DNA of 64,000 nt from JADKBO01 sp965230345. Its GTDB lineage: Bacteria > Bacteroidota > Bacteroidia > Chitinophagales > Saprospiraceae. Each line of letters starts with the position of its first letter. Position 1 is the stretch's first letter. The translations under genes and the position numbers were made by a program. Location: the NCBI GenBank assembly GCA_965230345.1, contig CBDDKR010000002.1:2480001-2544000 (forward strand), in the 5' to 3' direction. Below are positions 35,244 to 44,459 of the stretch, piece by piece. The notes below the pieces were generated by a model. The model was given only the letters and a program-made list of their open reading frames with translations. It made no database searches and had not been told where the DNA came from.

Positions 35244-38200
35244 CTAATCTAGTATTTGAAGTTCTACACCATTTTCAATATTGATTGAAGCATTTGACAT
35301 AATCAATAGACTTTTAATTATGAAATTTTGGTCTACACTGGGAGTATGGATGTATTGAGATGGAATGACAACATTTTTGGTATGGTTTGGAATAGTATAG
35401 GTATCCCAGTTGCAAGGAGTACTCCAATTAGAATTTTTCTCTCCGTTCCAAAATAACAAATTAGAGCATTCGGGTGGCCTCTTATTGTCTATTAGTGCTT
35501 GATATTTTTTTGCAGTAACTGAAAATGGGGGTTGAACATCGATGGAGCCTAGGGCACCCCATGAACCATAGATGGAATTATTGTGAGATGCTAAATTAAA
35601 ATGCACAGCCGCCAAGCAACCCCAGTTTCTCATGGAGTCCAATACTTCCATGTACAGATCATACATCTCGTCAGTGTTTTGTGCGTCCCAAATTGCGTTT
35701 TGGTAAGGATCTCCATTTCCAACGTAATGCTGACCTCCTTCATAAGTCAACATCTTTTTGCCATACATGTGAATATTATGAAAGTCAATTTTGTAATTTG
35801 GTATTCGACTTCTCCATGTATTTAAACCATTCGTCATGACATCTTGTGCAGAACTACTAGCCGCTAAAACGGGATTTCCAGAATTAGACTCGTCTAGATG
35901 GAAGTAAAAAGTTGGAGATCCAATATCCCAATCTTCAGGATCAAGTTGAGCTAATATCTGGGCATTGAAAAGGTTGTTTCTACTTTGCATTCCCAGTACT
36001 CTCTGAACTCTACATTCTTCATCTTGAAATATTCCGTGCCATATATCAAAAACATGTTTTGATCTTTCCGCATAAGCTCGACCTCGTTGCAGATTGTATG
36101 GTTTATTTTGGTAATTGTAGTGGGCTTGACTAAATCCCCAGTTCCACACCTCGTTGCTGTATTCAAGATAAATTGTAATTGAACTATCCAGTTGATCATG
36201 GTAAAGATTGGCCATTTGTTCAATATAATTATCATCTGCAAGATGAGGAACACATATCCATACATCTTTTTGTGTGTAATTCGCAAGATTAATGATTTCC
36301 TCATGAGGAACACCAGTATCTCCACTATAGGTAAAATATCCTGACTCTCTTCTTTCGTCCCATTCGATAATTGGGTTGTTATTTGTAGATTGCCAATCCA
36401 TAAATCTAAGGATTTCAAAAGGAGAAATCTTATCTAAAAACATAGAATAATATGGGTGCAATTCTAAGTCATCAAACTCATCTTGAATTCTTAATAATCG
36501 TATGTTTTGAATAGGGTCATTGATATCAGATGCCCAAATGTTTAAAGCGATGGTAGATGAGTTGTTCGGGATGAATTCTAACCTGCCATTGGTAGATGAT
36601 ATTACATTAATCGAACCAAAAAGACTGATTGTTCCTGTTCCATCGTAAAGGATAACATAAGTACTATCGGCTTGTAGATTGCCTCCACTAGCAGATAAAA
36701 AGTATCTTACGTAAGTGGTGCCTTCAGAAGTAGTCTGTGGAATAGAGGTTGGGTATCCTTCTGGAGTTAAATCCAATTCGTCTTCAATGTATAGATTCCA
36801 ACAACTACATTCATTGGTAAAAGTGATGATGTTGTCTCTTATATGTTTCATCCTATTTTTCATAGGTCTTTCTACAGCCCAATCTTCCACAGCTGCTAGA
36901 TTCGTACCTAATTCCATTCGACAAAGTGGTGCCGTCCAGTTCGAACAACTTGAACTGTCTGTTGTGATTTGGATACTCATTGTGTCAGTGCATTGAGAAT
37001 CACTATCCGATACAGAAAGCTGATAGTATCCCGGGATAAGATTGTTGTATTCGTTTGTATTTTGAATAGGGATTAAAGTGTTGTTTTGATCAAATAGTTC
37101 ATAATTGTCGCCGTCTCCATAGACTCGGATATCACCTCCATTTCCTTGACAGTCCGCCATACTTAGACAGTTGATTGTGGTGTGACATGGAAAGGTGTTG
37201 TTGTCGTCCCAAATCGTAATCCAATGTTGAGTCGTAGAGGATAAACCTGCGGCATCAATTACTGTTAATTGTATTGGTGTATTTCCTAAGTGATTGAAGG
37301 TATGTGTAATGGTTTGACCCGTGTCTGTGGAACTTCCGTCTCCAAAATTCCAAATGTATTGATCAATCATTCCTTCAGGATCATTAGAACTTGATGCATC
37401 AAATGATATTGTAAATGGTGCGTTGCCTTGTGAAGCTGACATTGTGAAATCAGCGGTCGGAGGTAGTTCAATGTTGGTGGTTGAGTTAGGCGCTACACAT
37501 TCATATGTGGAGGCAAATCGAATTTCATCAATTGATCCTTGATCTGTATCGTTGCCCAATCTCATATTGCATTGATATAACCAAAAATTTAGTGCTGTAT
37601 CAACCTCAATTTCTGCTGTTGCAGGAGGAGATATAGATCCAAGATTCATGGGGTCAACAAATAGCGAAATACGGGTTGTATCTGTTTCGAATACTAGTCT
37701 TAAGATCAATAAACTTTCCTCGTCGATCTGGATCTCATTATTCGAAAGGTAATACTCACCATTGATCCGAATACTCCATCTTTTTTCATTATTTATTTCA
37801 GATGCAGTTCCATAATACCCCATTCCTATGCGTTGAGATCCACATGCATTACAATCGGGATTACCTCCATTGTGTAATTCGAAGTGTAATGGCTCTTGAT
37901 TGTTGTCCTCTTTTCTCATAATAGTACTGAGCCAGAGTGTATCTTGTCTGGAAGTACCAATAGCTTGAAAATTGGGTGTTACGTAATCAGAAAATGGACC
38001 ATTGTATGCTGTGTTTAGTGTTCGCCCTGAAGTAAGAAAACCTATTCCGCCCTCGGCATAATTGCCAAGGACTGGAAGGTCTAAATAATCTAAGTTGGTT
38101 TCGTTTTCAATTTGGTAACCAGGAACAAAGTCTACATCACCTTGGACTATCCACGGCGAAGACCAGCCATTACCTCCAATAAGATTATGCAGTGGTAAAT

Positions 38201-38324
38201 CGTCTGTATATTGAAATGCTTCGTAAGCTAAATACGTACACTGTGTTATTCCTCTTTTTGCAACTATCAAACATAGTATCGCAATGAAGTAAATGAGATT
38301 TAACTTGACTAGTTTAACGTACAT
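35244..38324 (-). CDS. Secreted PKD- and glycosidase-like protein
   Basis: A 1,026-residue exported protein. It has a signal peptide (LIYFIAILCLIVAKRGITQ), an N-terminal jelly-roll-like region (about 30-270), a PKD domain (about 285-375, FDASSSNDPEGMIDQYIWNF and GDGSSTDTGQ) and a region at about 480-960 that looks like a clan-A TIM-barrel glycosidase. Candidate acid/base Glu is in YLEYSNEVWNWGF (about 722) and candidate nucleophile Glu in LTYEGGQHY (about 862). The substrate is unknown; a plant- or algal-polysaccharide role is inference. The C-terminus is an NW...P...VVIP module like that of the 20462-24496 protein, with no T9SS sorting domain. It is divergent from the sensor kinase, across a 420-bp gap full of dyads. 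Confidence 0.75.
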   Translation of the reverse strand: MYVKLVKLNLIYFIAILCLIVAKRGITQCTYLAYEAFQYTDDLPLHNLIGGNGWSSPWIVQGDVDFVPGYQIENETNLDYLDLPVLGNYAEGGIGFLTSGRTLNTAYNGPFSDYVTPNFQAIGTSRQDTLWLSTIMRKEDNNQEPLHFELHNGGNPDCNACGSQRIGMGYYGTASEINNEKRWSIRINGEYYLSNNEIQIDEESLLILRLVFETDTTRISLFVDPMNLGSISPPATAEIEVDTALNFWLYQCNMRLGNDTDQGSIDEIRFASTYECVAPNSTTNIELPPTADFTMSASQGNAPFTISFDASSSNDPEGMIDQYIWNFGDGSSTDTGQTITHTFNHLGNTPIQLTVIDAAGLSSTTQHWITIWDDNNTFPCHTTINCLSMADCQGNGGDIRVYGDGDNYELFDQNNTLIPIQNTNEYNNLIPGYYQLSVSDSDSQCTDTMSIQITTDSSSCSNWTAPLCRMELGTNLAAVEDWAVERPMKNRMKHIRDNIITFTNECSCWNLYIEDELDLTPEGYPTSIPQTTSEGTTYVRYFLSASGGNLQADSTYVILYDGTGTISLFGSINVISSTNGRLEFIPNNSSTIALNIWASDINDPIQNIRLLRIQDEFDDLELHPYYSMFLDKISPFEILRFMDWQSTNNNPIIEWDERRESGYFTYSGDTGVPHEEIINLANYTQKDVWICVPHLADDNYIEQMANLYHDQLDSSITIYLEYSNEVWNWGFSQAHYNYQNKPYNLQRGRAYAERSKHVFDIWHGIFQDEECRVQRVLGMQSRNNLFNAQILAQLDPEDWDIGSPTFYFHLDESNSGNPVLAASSSAQDVMTNGLNTWRSRIPNYKIDFHNIHMYGKKMLTYEGGQHYVGNGDPYQNAIWDAQNTDEMYDLYMEVLDSMRNWGCLAAVHFNLASHNNSIYGSWGALGSIDVQPPFSVTAKKYQALIDNKRPPECSNLLFWNGEKNSNWSTPCNWDTYTIPNHTKNVVIPSQYIHTPSVDQNFIIKSLLIMSNASINIENGVELQILD

Positions 38325-38523
38325 AAAACCTGGTTTTGAAGATAATTCAATGCAATCATCGTATACTTTAAAAATTAATGCTTGCTCTATTCTTTTATTA
38401 TGAATAGATCTACAAATCTTGAACTAACTTCAACTTGGATATTACTTGAAATTAAAAGAGAACATTGTAATTCAAACTCTTTATTCTCACCTTAATAAGA
38501 TATCCTAATTTGTAATTTTATCT

Positions 38524-38545
38524 AAGGTATGAATTCGTATACCTT
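38524..38545. promoter_or_regulatory. Palindrome, candidate operator
   Basis: AAGGTAT (38524-38530) and ATACCTT (38539-38545) flank an 8-bp centre with an inner GAATTC. It lies midway in the divergent gap, so it could control the secreted glycosidase-like gene, the kinase gene, or both. Confidence 0.35.
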
Positions 38546-38674
38546 GAGATTTTTCAAGTTAGTAATCTGTCTGATTTGTTTAAGAAACAAACGGTTTGAA
38601 TTGATATTTGACATTTTCTTATCTCAAGTGACTTTGCAGGACGAATAATCCAATAGAGTATATAGAAATTAACG

Positions 38675-38697
38675 TTTGCTCAATGATTTTGAGCAAA
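38675..38697. promoter_or_regulatory. Perfect 9-bp inverted repeat before the sensor kinase
   Basis: TTTGCTCAA / TTGAGCAAA with a 5-nt centre ends 47 bp before the kinase ATG. It may be an operator or a leader hairpin that affects kinase expression. A T-tail is lacking, so it is not a typical terminator. Confidence 0.4.
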
Positions 38698-38744
38698 AAC
38701 TCAATGGCTCTAATCATGTAGGCTTTATTTATTAATTTTAGATT

Positions 38745-41714
38745 ATGAAATGGCTTATGGTTACGGTATTTGTTTTATTTGGGCAGTTTACATCCGTAAA
38801 TGCACAATACGAGTACTACCATTTTAATGCCTTTAATAAAGAAGAAACCCATCTTTCATCTGCAATTAAAGATATTTATGAAGATGAAAAAGGTTACTTG
38901 TGGTTTTCCGGTTTTGATGGAATTTCGCGATTTGATGGGCATCAATTTAAGCGAATTGAAGAGTTATATCCCGAGTATTCTTCTATCCCTTTAAAAAATA
39001 CAGGACAAACCATTACCGATCAGTATAATAATATTTGGATTCGGACGAATGGAAGAGGAATCTACAGAATTTCATCAAATGGAGAATTAGCATCAATTCA
39101 ATCGATTTCTGGAGCAAATGGACAATACAAAGATGCTCGTGTGATACAATCCTGTTTAGACCACCTAATTATATTGGATAAAGGGCAGATATATATTTAT
39201 AGAATTGATGCGAATGGAATGATTACAAGCATTCAGTTGCCAAACGTTTTATTGGAATCAAAGGCTGTTAGAATAAAGATTATTGGACATTACTTGTGGG
39301 TTTCCTTCGATTCGTATGTTATAAAGTATGGAATTTTGGATAAGACCTCTAAAAAATACGATATAGAATCAGCCAAGATATATCAAAGTATTGAAGGGAA
39401 ATACTGGGCATTATCGAATAATGGTAAGAATTTATTTTATTTTTTGGATGAATCGAACGATGTATTTGTTAAGAATGAATATCAACCATTTGAAGAAGTA
39501 AAAAGGAACTTGGAGTTGTGTTGGGTAAAGGGAAATAAGGTGTGGGTCAGTAATTTTGGGTTTGGAATTTCTCTTGTTGATTTAACTCAACAACGTATTC
39601 TCATTCATCCTGAAATGAACAATAATCCGATTTCAAAGCAAACATTTGTAAGTTCTCCTTTCTATGATTCGAAAGGGTATTTTTGGGTATTTGCAGACCA
39701 TCTTTATAGCTATCCACCAGAGCTTGGATTTGATAACATAAAACCAATAGAGACGTTTGGAAAAGCAATCACCGATGTTTGGATTGAGAAGGATACGATT
39801 CTTTATTCGGTGCATAACAATGGTTTTTACTTGCAAGATGCTTCGATGCAATTGGACTATGTATCCTTAGGTAATGAAGAGGTTGTTAAGTATTGTACAA
39901 GGACACATAAATCAAAGGATCAATATGTGGTCTGCGGATTTGGTTATGTATATGTCTTTGATTTGAATAATAAAATGCTACTTAAACTAAAAACTTCTGG
40001 AATAGTCAGATCTATATTTGAAGATGATAAGGAATATTGGGTTGCTGGATTTAATGAGTTGATCAGTATCAATAAAAAATCCTTCGAAAATAAAATATAC
40101 AGTATCAAGAAATTTGAGGGGTGGGGTAATATTATTATCAATGAAATAGAAAAAATAGACAATAATAGATTTTGGCTAGCGACGAATTGGGCAGGAGTTG
40201 TAGAGTTTGATATACAAAATGAAGAATTTAAGCGAATACCCATTCTAACTAATGTTCCTAACGGAGATATTCGGATTAATAGAACCATTGATATGGATTA
40301 CAATAAGGAATCCAAAACTCTAGCTATTGCTTCAGATCATGGATTGTATTTGTATGGGCTGGGAGATCATCAATTAAAGGAAGTAGCATCTATAAAAAAC
40401 TTTGTTTTATCGGTTTTATTTAAAGATGACCATACCATTTGGTGTGCAAGTGAAAATGGGTTATTCAGATACAATATTCAGGAAGATCAGCTGAGAAAAT
40501 TTACAGTTGAAGATGGATTGATAAACCATTCTTATTATTCTCGATCTAAATACAAAGACACAGAAGGAAATCTTTATTTTGGTGGAACCCCAGGAGTAGT
40601 CAAAATCGATCAAGTTAATGATTTAATCTTGGATGATTTGGCCATTAATATTCATCAGGTTATTGTCAACCAAAGTGATACGATGTTTTCTATTTTCAAT
40701 GACTTTGAAGTTGGTCCGCCAGTTGAAGTATTAGAATGGGTAATTGACGTTGCGTACCCAAATCAAGAAGTGCTGAAGATGGAGTATCAATTAAATGATG
40801 CTCATTGGATTCCTCTTGATTACAAGGATCCATTAGTGATTTTTAATCCAAGTCTAGGGCGAAAATCACTTCATTTAAGGGTGAAGAATAAGTGGTCCAA
40901 TAAAATCTTGGATGATTTAGTCGTAGATTTTACCATTAAAGGGTATTGGTATCAATCTACCTGGGCAAAGGGCTTGGGTATTGCTTCTTTGTTTTTGATT
41001 GGGTATTTAAGTCTACAGTATAGAAATAAAAAAGAAAAGCAAGCCATTAAGGAAAAAGCAGAATTGAAAAATGAAATCTCTGTTTACAAACTTAAAGCCT
41101 TGAATGCACAGATGAATCCACATTTTGTATTCAATGCATTGAGTTCTATTCAAAATATGATTTATGATGACGATCACCAGACGGCCAATGATTATTTGGT
41201 TAAGTTTTCAAGATTGTTAAGGCATGTGATTCAGTATTCTTCTAATGATTGGGTATTGTTGGAGGAGGAACTGGAATTTGTCAAAAATTATCTGGACTTG
41301 GAAAAAATGCGATTCAATGATGAAATTCATTACCATATTAAGATTGATACATCCATAGCAATTGATTCATATCTGATCCCTACATTTTTTATTCAACCAC
41401 AATTGGAAAATGCAATAAAACATGGTATCATGAATAGCGAGAGGAAGGGGGAAATTGATTTGATATTAAATTGGGAGAATGAATTGATCAATATTGAAAT
41501 TATTGACAATGGAATCGGTCGTGAGCGTGCTTCTAAAATTTCAAGTGTTCATGTCCAAGGAACCAAAAAAGGGATTGAACTTACACAAAAGAGAATTGAA
41601 CATCTAAATTCGATAGGTACACAAGCTTCCTACGAAATAGATGATGTTTTGAAAGATGGAGATGTAGTTGGTACAAAAGTTAAACTAAGATTTCAGCCTC
41701 AAAGGGCTAATTAA
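38745..41714 (+). CDS. Two-component propeller sensor histidine kinase
   Basis: A 989-residue inner-membrane sensor. After a signal peptide (VTVFVLFGQFTSVNAQ) there is a large periplasmic seven-bladed propeller pair made of Reg_prop repeats (IYEDEKGYLWFSGFDGISRF, FKDDHTIWCASENGLFRYN, YKDTEGNLYFGGTPGVVKI), a Y_Y_Y-type Ig domain, one membrane helix (about 742-762) and a LytS-type kinase domain. The phosphoacceptor His793 is in LNAQMNPHFVFNALSSIQ, with PQLENAIKHG and IIDNGIGRERA as ATP-binding boxes. It is separated by 10 bp from its LytTR response regulator. The divergent glycosidase-like gene is a plausible target; such sensors in this phylum often respond to glycans. Confidence 0.92.
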   Translation: MKWLMVTVFVLFGQFTSVNAQYEYYHFNAFNKEETHLSSAIKDIYEDEKGYLWFSGFDGISRFDGHQFKRIEELYPEYSSIPLKNTGQTITDQYNNIWIRTNGRGIYRISSNGELASIQSISGANGQYKDARVIQSCLDHLIILDKGQIYIYRIDANGMITSIQLPNVLLESKAVRIKIIGHYLWVSFDSYVIKYGILDKTSKKYDIESAKIYQSIEGKYWALSNNGKNLFYFLDESNDVFVKNEYQPFEEVKRNLELCWVKGNKVWVSNFGFGISLVDLTQQRILIHPEMNNNPISKQTFVSSPFYDSKGYFWVFADHLYSYPPELGFDNIKPIETFGKAITDVWIEKDTILYSVHNNGFYLQDASMQLDYVSLGNEEVVKYCTRTHKSKDQYVVCGFGYVYVFDLNNKMLLKLKTSGIVRSIFEDDKEYWVAGFNELISINKKSFENKIYSIKKFEGWGNIIINEIEKIDNNRFWLATNWAGVVEFDIQNEEFKRIPILTNVPNGDIRINRTIDMDYNKESKTLAIASDHGLYLYGLGDHQLKEVASIKNFVLSVLFKDDHTIWCASENGLFRYNIQEDQLRKFTVEDGLINHSYYSRSKYKDTEGNLYFGGTPGVVKIDQVNDLILDDLAINIHQVIVNQSDTMFSIFNDFEVGPPVEVLEWVIDVAYPNQEVLKMEYQLNDAHWIPLDYKDPLVIFNPSLGRKSLHLRVKNKWSNKILDDLVVDFTIKGYWYQSTWAKGLGIASLFLIGYLSLQYRNKKEKQAIKEKAELKNEISVYKLKALNAQMNPHFVFNALSSIQNMIYDDDHQTANDYLVKFSRLLRHVIQYSSNDWVLLEEELEFVKNYLDLEKMRFNDEIHYHIKIDTSIAIDSYLIPTFFIQPQLENAIKHGIMNSERKGEIDLILNWENELINIEIIDNGIGRERASKISSVHVQGTKKGIELTQKRIEHLNSIGTQASYEIDDVLKDGDVVGTKVKLRFQPQRAN

Positions 41715-41724
41715 TAAGTGAAAA

Positions 41725-42477
41725 ATGAAGGATTATTCTGTAGTAATAATAGAAGATGAAATTCGCAATCAAAAGAATTTGAAGCGAATCATAGAAGATA
41801 ATTGTCCCGATTTGAAAATCGTGGGAATGGCTGAATCTGTTAAAAGTGGTTTGGAAGTGATTAAAAACTGTAAACCAGATTTGGTGTTTTTAGATATACA
41901 ACTAAAGGATGGAACTGGGTTTGATATACTTAGTAAACAGGAAAAAATCAATTTTGGATTGATTTTCACAACTGCATATGACCAATATGCCATAAAAGCG
42001 TTTAAATTTTCAGCCACAGACTATCTTTTGAAACCAATAAGTAGTACTGAATTGGTACAGGCTGTTGAACGATTCAAAGGGGAATACGAAGGGAATGAAT
42101 TGACTGATTATTCATCGTTGCTTAATAATATTAAAAATAGTGAAGATCCCCTTATTTCTATTTCTGCCATTCATAAAATTGATTTTGTGAAAGTTAGTAA
42201 TATTATTCGAATCGAAGGCTTAGGTGCTTACAGTAATATCTTCACCGCTCAAGGACAAAAATACACGGTAAGTAAGGTGCTTAAAGAATACGAAGATATG
42301 TTGTCTGATTATCCATTTACACGTGTCCATCAATCCCACTTAATCAATTTAAAATGCGTCAAGCAATATATCAAAAGGGATCAAACTATCGTCTTAATGG
42401 ATGAGACGGAAATCCCTGTTTCAAGGCAACGAAAAGAAGAGTTTATGAAGAAAATGGAAAAAATGATTATTTCATAA
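41725..42477 (+). CDS. LytTR-family response regulator
   Basis: A 250-residue DNA-binding response regulator. The receiver domain has the acidic pocket IEDE, phosphoacceptor Asp57 in PDLVFLDIQLKDG and conserved Lys107 in TDYLLKPIS. The C-terminal LytTR domain (about 145-248) includes the characteristic FTRVHQSHLINLKCVKQYI and IPVSRQRKEEF segments. It is the partner of the kinase directly upstream and probably binds short direct repeats before its target genes. Confidence 0.93.
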   Translation: MKDYSVVIIEDEIRNQKNLKRIIEDNCPDLKIVGMAESVKSGLEVIKNCKPDLVFLDIQLKDGTGFDILSKQEKINFGLIFTTAYDQYAIKAFKFSATDYLLKPISSTELVQAVERFKGEYEGNELTDYSSLLNNIKNSEDPLISISAIHKIDFVKVSNIIRIEGLGAYSNIFTAQGQKYTVSKVLKEYEDMLSDYPFTRVHQSHLINLKCVKQYIKRDQTIVLMDETEIPVSRQRKEEFMKKMEKMIIS

Positions 42478-42530
42478 GTTATTGTTATCATAAATGGCTG
42501 GAGATGCAATGTCTTGAAGTATAATCGTTA

Positions 42531-42538
42531 TATCTTTG
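42531..42538 (+). promoter_or_regulatory. Candidate -7 box before the 42568 gene
   Basis: TATCTTTG matches TAnnTTTG and lies 30 bp before the ATG at 42568, suggesting this gene can be transcribed apart from the kinase/regulator pair. A TTG upstream (42514-42516) is only 14 bp away, closer than usual. Confidence 0.35.
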
Positions 42539-42567
42539 ATATAAGTATATAGCCATAATGCATAGCA

Positions 42568-43527
42568 ATGAATAAAACATTGAGTATATTTTTTCTATTG
42601 TTCACGTTTGGGACGATCCAATCACAAATAAGGATAGATACCATCGGTCAACAAGTTTTTAAGACGATTGATAAGGATGAAGTAATAGAATTTGTTCCGG
42701 AATCGAGGGTGCAATTGGAAGACGAACATTTAAATGCAATAAAAGAAGTTTTTAGGACTTTTGATTTCGAAGGAAAAGAAGCCTATTTTACAAAGGTTAT
42801 GTGGAGTGAGAGGAATAGCCTTTTAAAAGTCCTAAATCGATTCTCAAAATCTTTTGAGAAAAGCGAGAAGGTAGGTTTTTTTGAACATGGTAATACTTCA
42901 AAGACAGAAAGAAGTATAGTTGGGATTGCACGTTTCCATGCCAAAGAGGCTGATATCGGAATACTAAGGATTATGTATACTTACCATAATAGTGGAGGTC
43001 ATTGGCAGGTTAGTAGTGTGGTACTGAGTCATAATGGGGAGATTATTGATGAATACCCAAAACTGTTTGGAGAGTTAAGCATCAAGCTAAAGCATTTGGA
43101 TGAAGTAGAGGCCAATGGCTCGTTAGAGGACAAAATAGTTTTTTACAATATATTCTTACCCTATTTAGAATCTAAGTTGCATCTTGTGGATGGATACCTT
43201 AAGCAACCTAAGAATTCTATTTCTGGGTTTTATGGAAGTTTATCATGGTATAATAATGTGCAAGGAGATGGAGTGTCCGCTGTAAGAAACAGTACTTTAG
43301 GTTTAAAGCATGACCCAACCAATGTATGGATTAATACGAATTTGGCTTTAGGGTATTTACATCAAGGGAAACTTGACCAGGCTAAGGAAATTTATACTAA
43401 GTGTAAGGACATCCCCTTTAGAGGCAAAACATTGAAATCAATGATGTTGGACGATCTTAACGAAATGGACTCCAAGGGGTTTGTCTTGTTTGGAAAAGAA
43501 GAAATTTATAACATTCTTCAAGAGTAA
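42568..43527 (+). CDS. Exported protein of unknown function with TPR-like tail
   Basis: A 319-residue protein with an N-terminal signal peptide (LSIFFLLFTFGTIQSQ). The middle is charged and mixed alpha/beta, and I do not recognise a family. Residues about 265-300 (VWINTNLALGYLHQGKLDQA, then KEIYTKCKDIPF) fit one TPR repeat, with the neighbouring helices possibly forming a second. It sits 90 bp after the response regulator and faces a small lipoprotein gene. A periplasmic scaffolding role is possible but not shown. Confidence 0.65.
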   Translation: MNKTLSIFFLLFTFGTIQSQIRIDTIGQQVFKTIDKDEVIEFVPESRVQLEDEHLNAIKEVFRTFDFEGKEAYFTKVMWSERNSLLKVLNRFSKSFEKSEKVGFFEHGNTSKTERSIVGIARFHAKEADIGILRIMYTYHNSGGHWQVSSVVLSHNGEIIDEYPKLFGELSIKLKHLDEVEANGSLEDKIVFYNIFLPYLESKLHLVDGYLKQPKNSISGFYGSLSWYNNVQGDGVSAVRNSTLGLKHDPTNVWINTNLALGYLHQGKLDQAKEIYTKCKDIPFRGKTLKSMMLDDLNEMDSKGFVLFGKEEIYNILQE

Positions 43528-43533
43528 TGTTCG

Positions 43534-43908
43534 TTAATTCCAATAAGATTTTTCTAATACAAGTGTGAGTATGCAGTCCGTACCAATTTCTGTGATTTTT
43601 AATTCGATGGGGAGTTGATTGTAGGTAATGCCGCGGTATGGAGATTTCGAAATTTCACCATCGCTCCAGATAAAATTAAAATCATCAGAGCTGAAAGGTT
43701 GTCCATTAATGTATCCCATAATAGGAAATTCTTTATCGGGATTATACTTAGGATTAAAACTACATACTGGTGATAAATTAGGATTTTCTCCTTCTATTTC
43801 ACAGGGCAAATTATTTTCAATAGGTGGGACGTTATTCGTATCCTTCGAGCAACTCATAATTAAAAACAGAATTGGCAAGAGTAAGCAAATCTTTTCAGTG
43901 AATTTCAT
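43534..43908 (-). CDS. Small lipoprotein of unknown function
   Basis: A 124-residue protein with a lipoprotein signal (LLPILFLIMSC, lipidated Cys20). The mature part is Pro- and Asn-rich at first and has two further Cys (LPCEIEGENP, SPVCSFNP) and a Trp-rich segment (FNFIWSDGEI). It looks like a small outer-membrane or periplasmic lipoprotein. No family was recognised. Its stop is 6 bp from the convergent 42568 gene. Confidence 0.65.
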   Translation of the reverse strand: MKFTEKICLLLPILFLIMSCSKDTNNVPPIENNLPCEIEGENPNLSPVCSFNPKYNPDKEFPIMGYINGQPFSSDDFNFIWSDGEISKSPYRGITYNQLPIELKITEIGTDCILTLVLEKSYWN

Positions 43909-43970
43909 AATTTTGTTTTCAATATAGATGGCGGAATACGAATTTGTGCTGCTATTATTATCAAATTAAA

Positions 43971-44459
43971 ATGAACATGGTCATGGATAAAACTCTAGTG
44001 GTACAAAATTTTTATCAAGCTTTTTCCGATTTGGATGCTGAGAAAATGGTTGGATTTTATCATGATGAAGTGCGATTTGAAGATCCAGCATTTGGGCCCT
44101 TAGAAGGAGAAGATGCGAGGGATATGTGGCGATTTTTAGTGATGCGAGGTAAGGATTCTCTTGAAATTAGATATGGCAATATTGAAGAGGTTGATGGTAA
44201 GGTGAGGGCCGAATGGGTAGCCAGCTATTTATATGGTCCTGTGAAAAGACGTGTAATCAATTTTGTGAATGCAACATTTGAAATAGATGATAGTGGCAAA
44301 ATATTATCTCATAAGGATAAATTTAGTCTTTGGAAGTGGAGTAGACAAGCATTAGGATTTCATGGTTTGTTATTGGGTTGGACTCCATGGTTGCATGGAC
44401 AAATTAGGGCACAGTCTCTACGATTTTTACAAATATTTCAATCGAAAAAATCCAAGTGA
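43971..44459 (+). CDS. NTF2-like (SnoaL-type) protein
   Basis: A 162-residue protein of the NTF2-like fold, recognised by the opening LVVQNFYQAFSDLDAEKMVGFYHDEVRFEDPAFGPLEG arrangement (helix, helix, FEDP strand) and by the curved sheet that follows (VRAEWVASYLYG, VINFVNATFEIDD). The start at 43971 is the first ATG; a TTG at 43944 would add nine residues and is unlikely. Members can be enzymes or binding proteins and nothing here fixes the ligand. Its stop overlaps the GTG start of the methyltransferase gene by 3 nt (GTGA), implying coupling. Confidence 0.75.
   Translation: MNMVMDKTLVVQNFYQAFSDLDAEKMVGFYHDEVRFEDPAFGPLEGEDARDMWRFLVMRGKDSLEIRYGNIEEVDGKVRAEWVASYLYGPVKRRVINFVNATFEIDDSGKILSHKDKFSLWKWSRQALGFHGLLLGWTPWLHGQIRAQSLRFLQIFQSKKSK

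Larger units (their letters stand above)
38325..38744. other. Divergent regulatory region of 420 bp
   Basis: This gap separates the divergent glycosidase-like and sensor-kinase genes and contains no ORF. It holds three clear dyads: AAGGTAT/ATACCTT (38524-38545, 8-bp centre), TTTGTTT/AAACAAA (38575-38591, 3-bp centre) and TTTGCTCAA/TTGAGCAAA (38675-38697, 5-bp centre). No exact TAnnTTTG promoter box was found in either direction. Confidence 0.55.
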
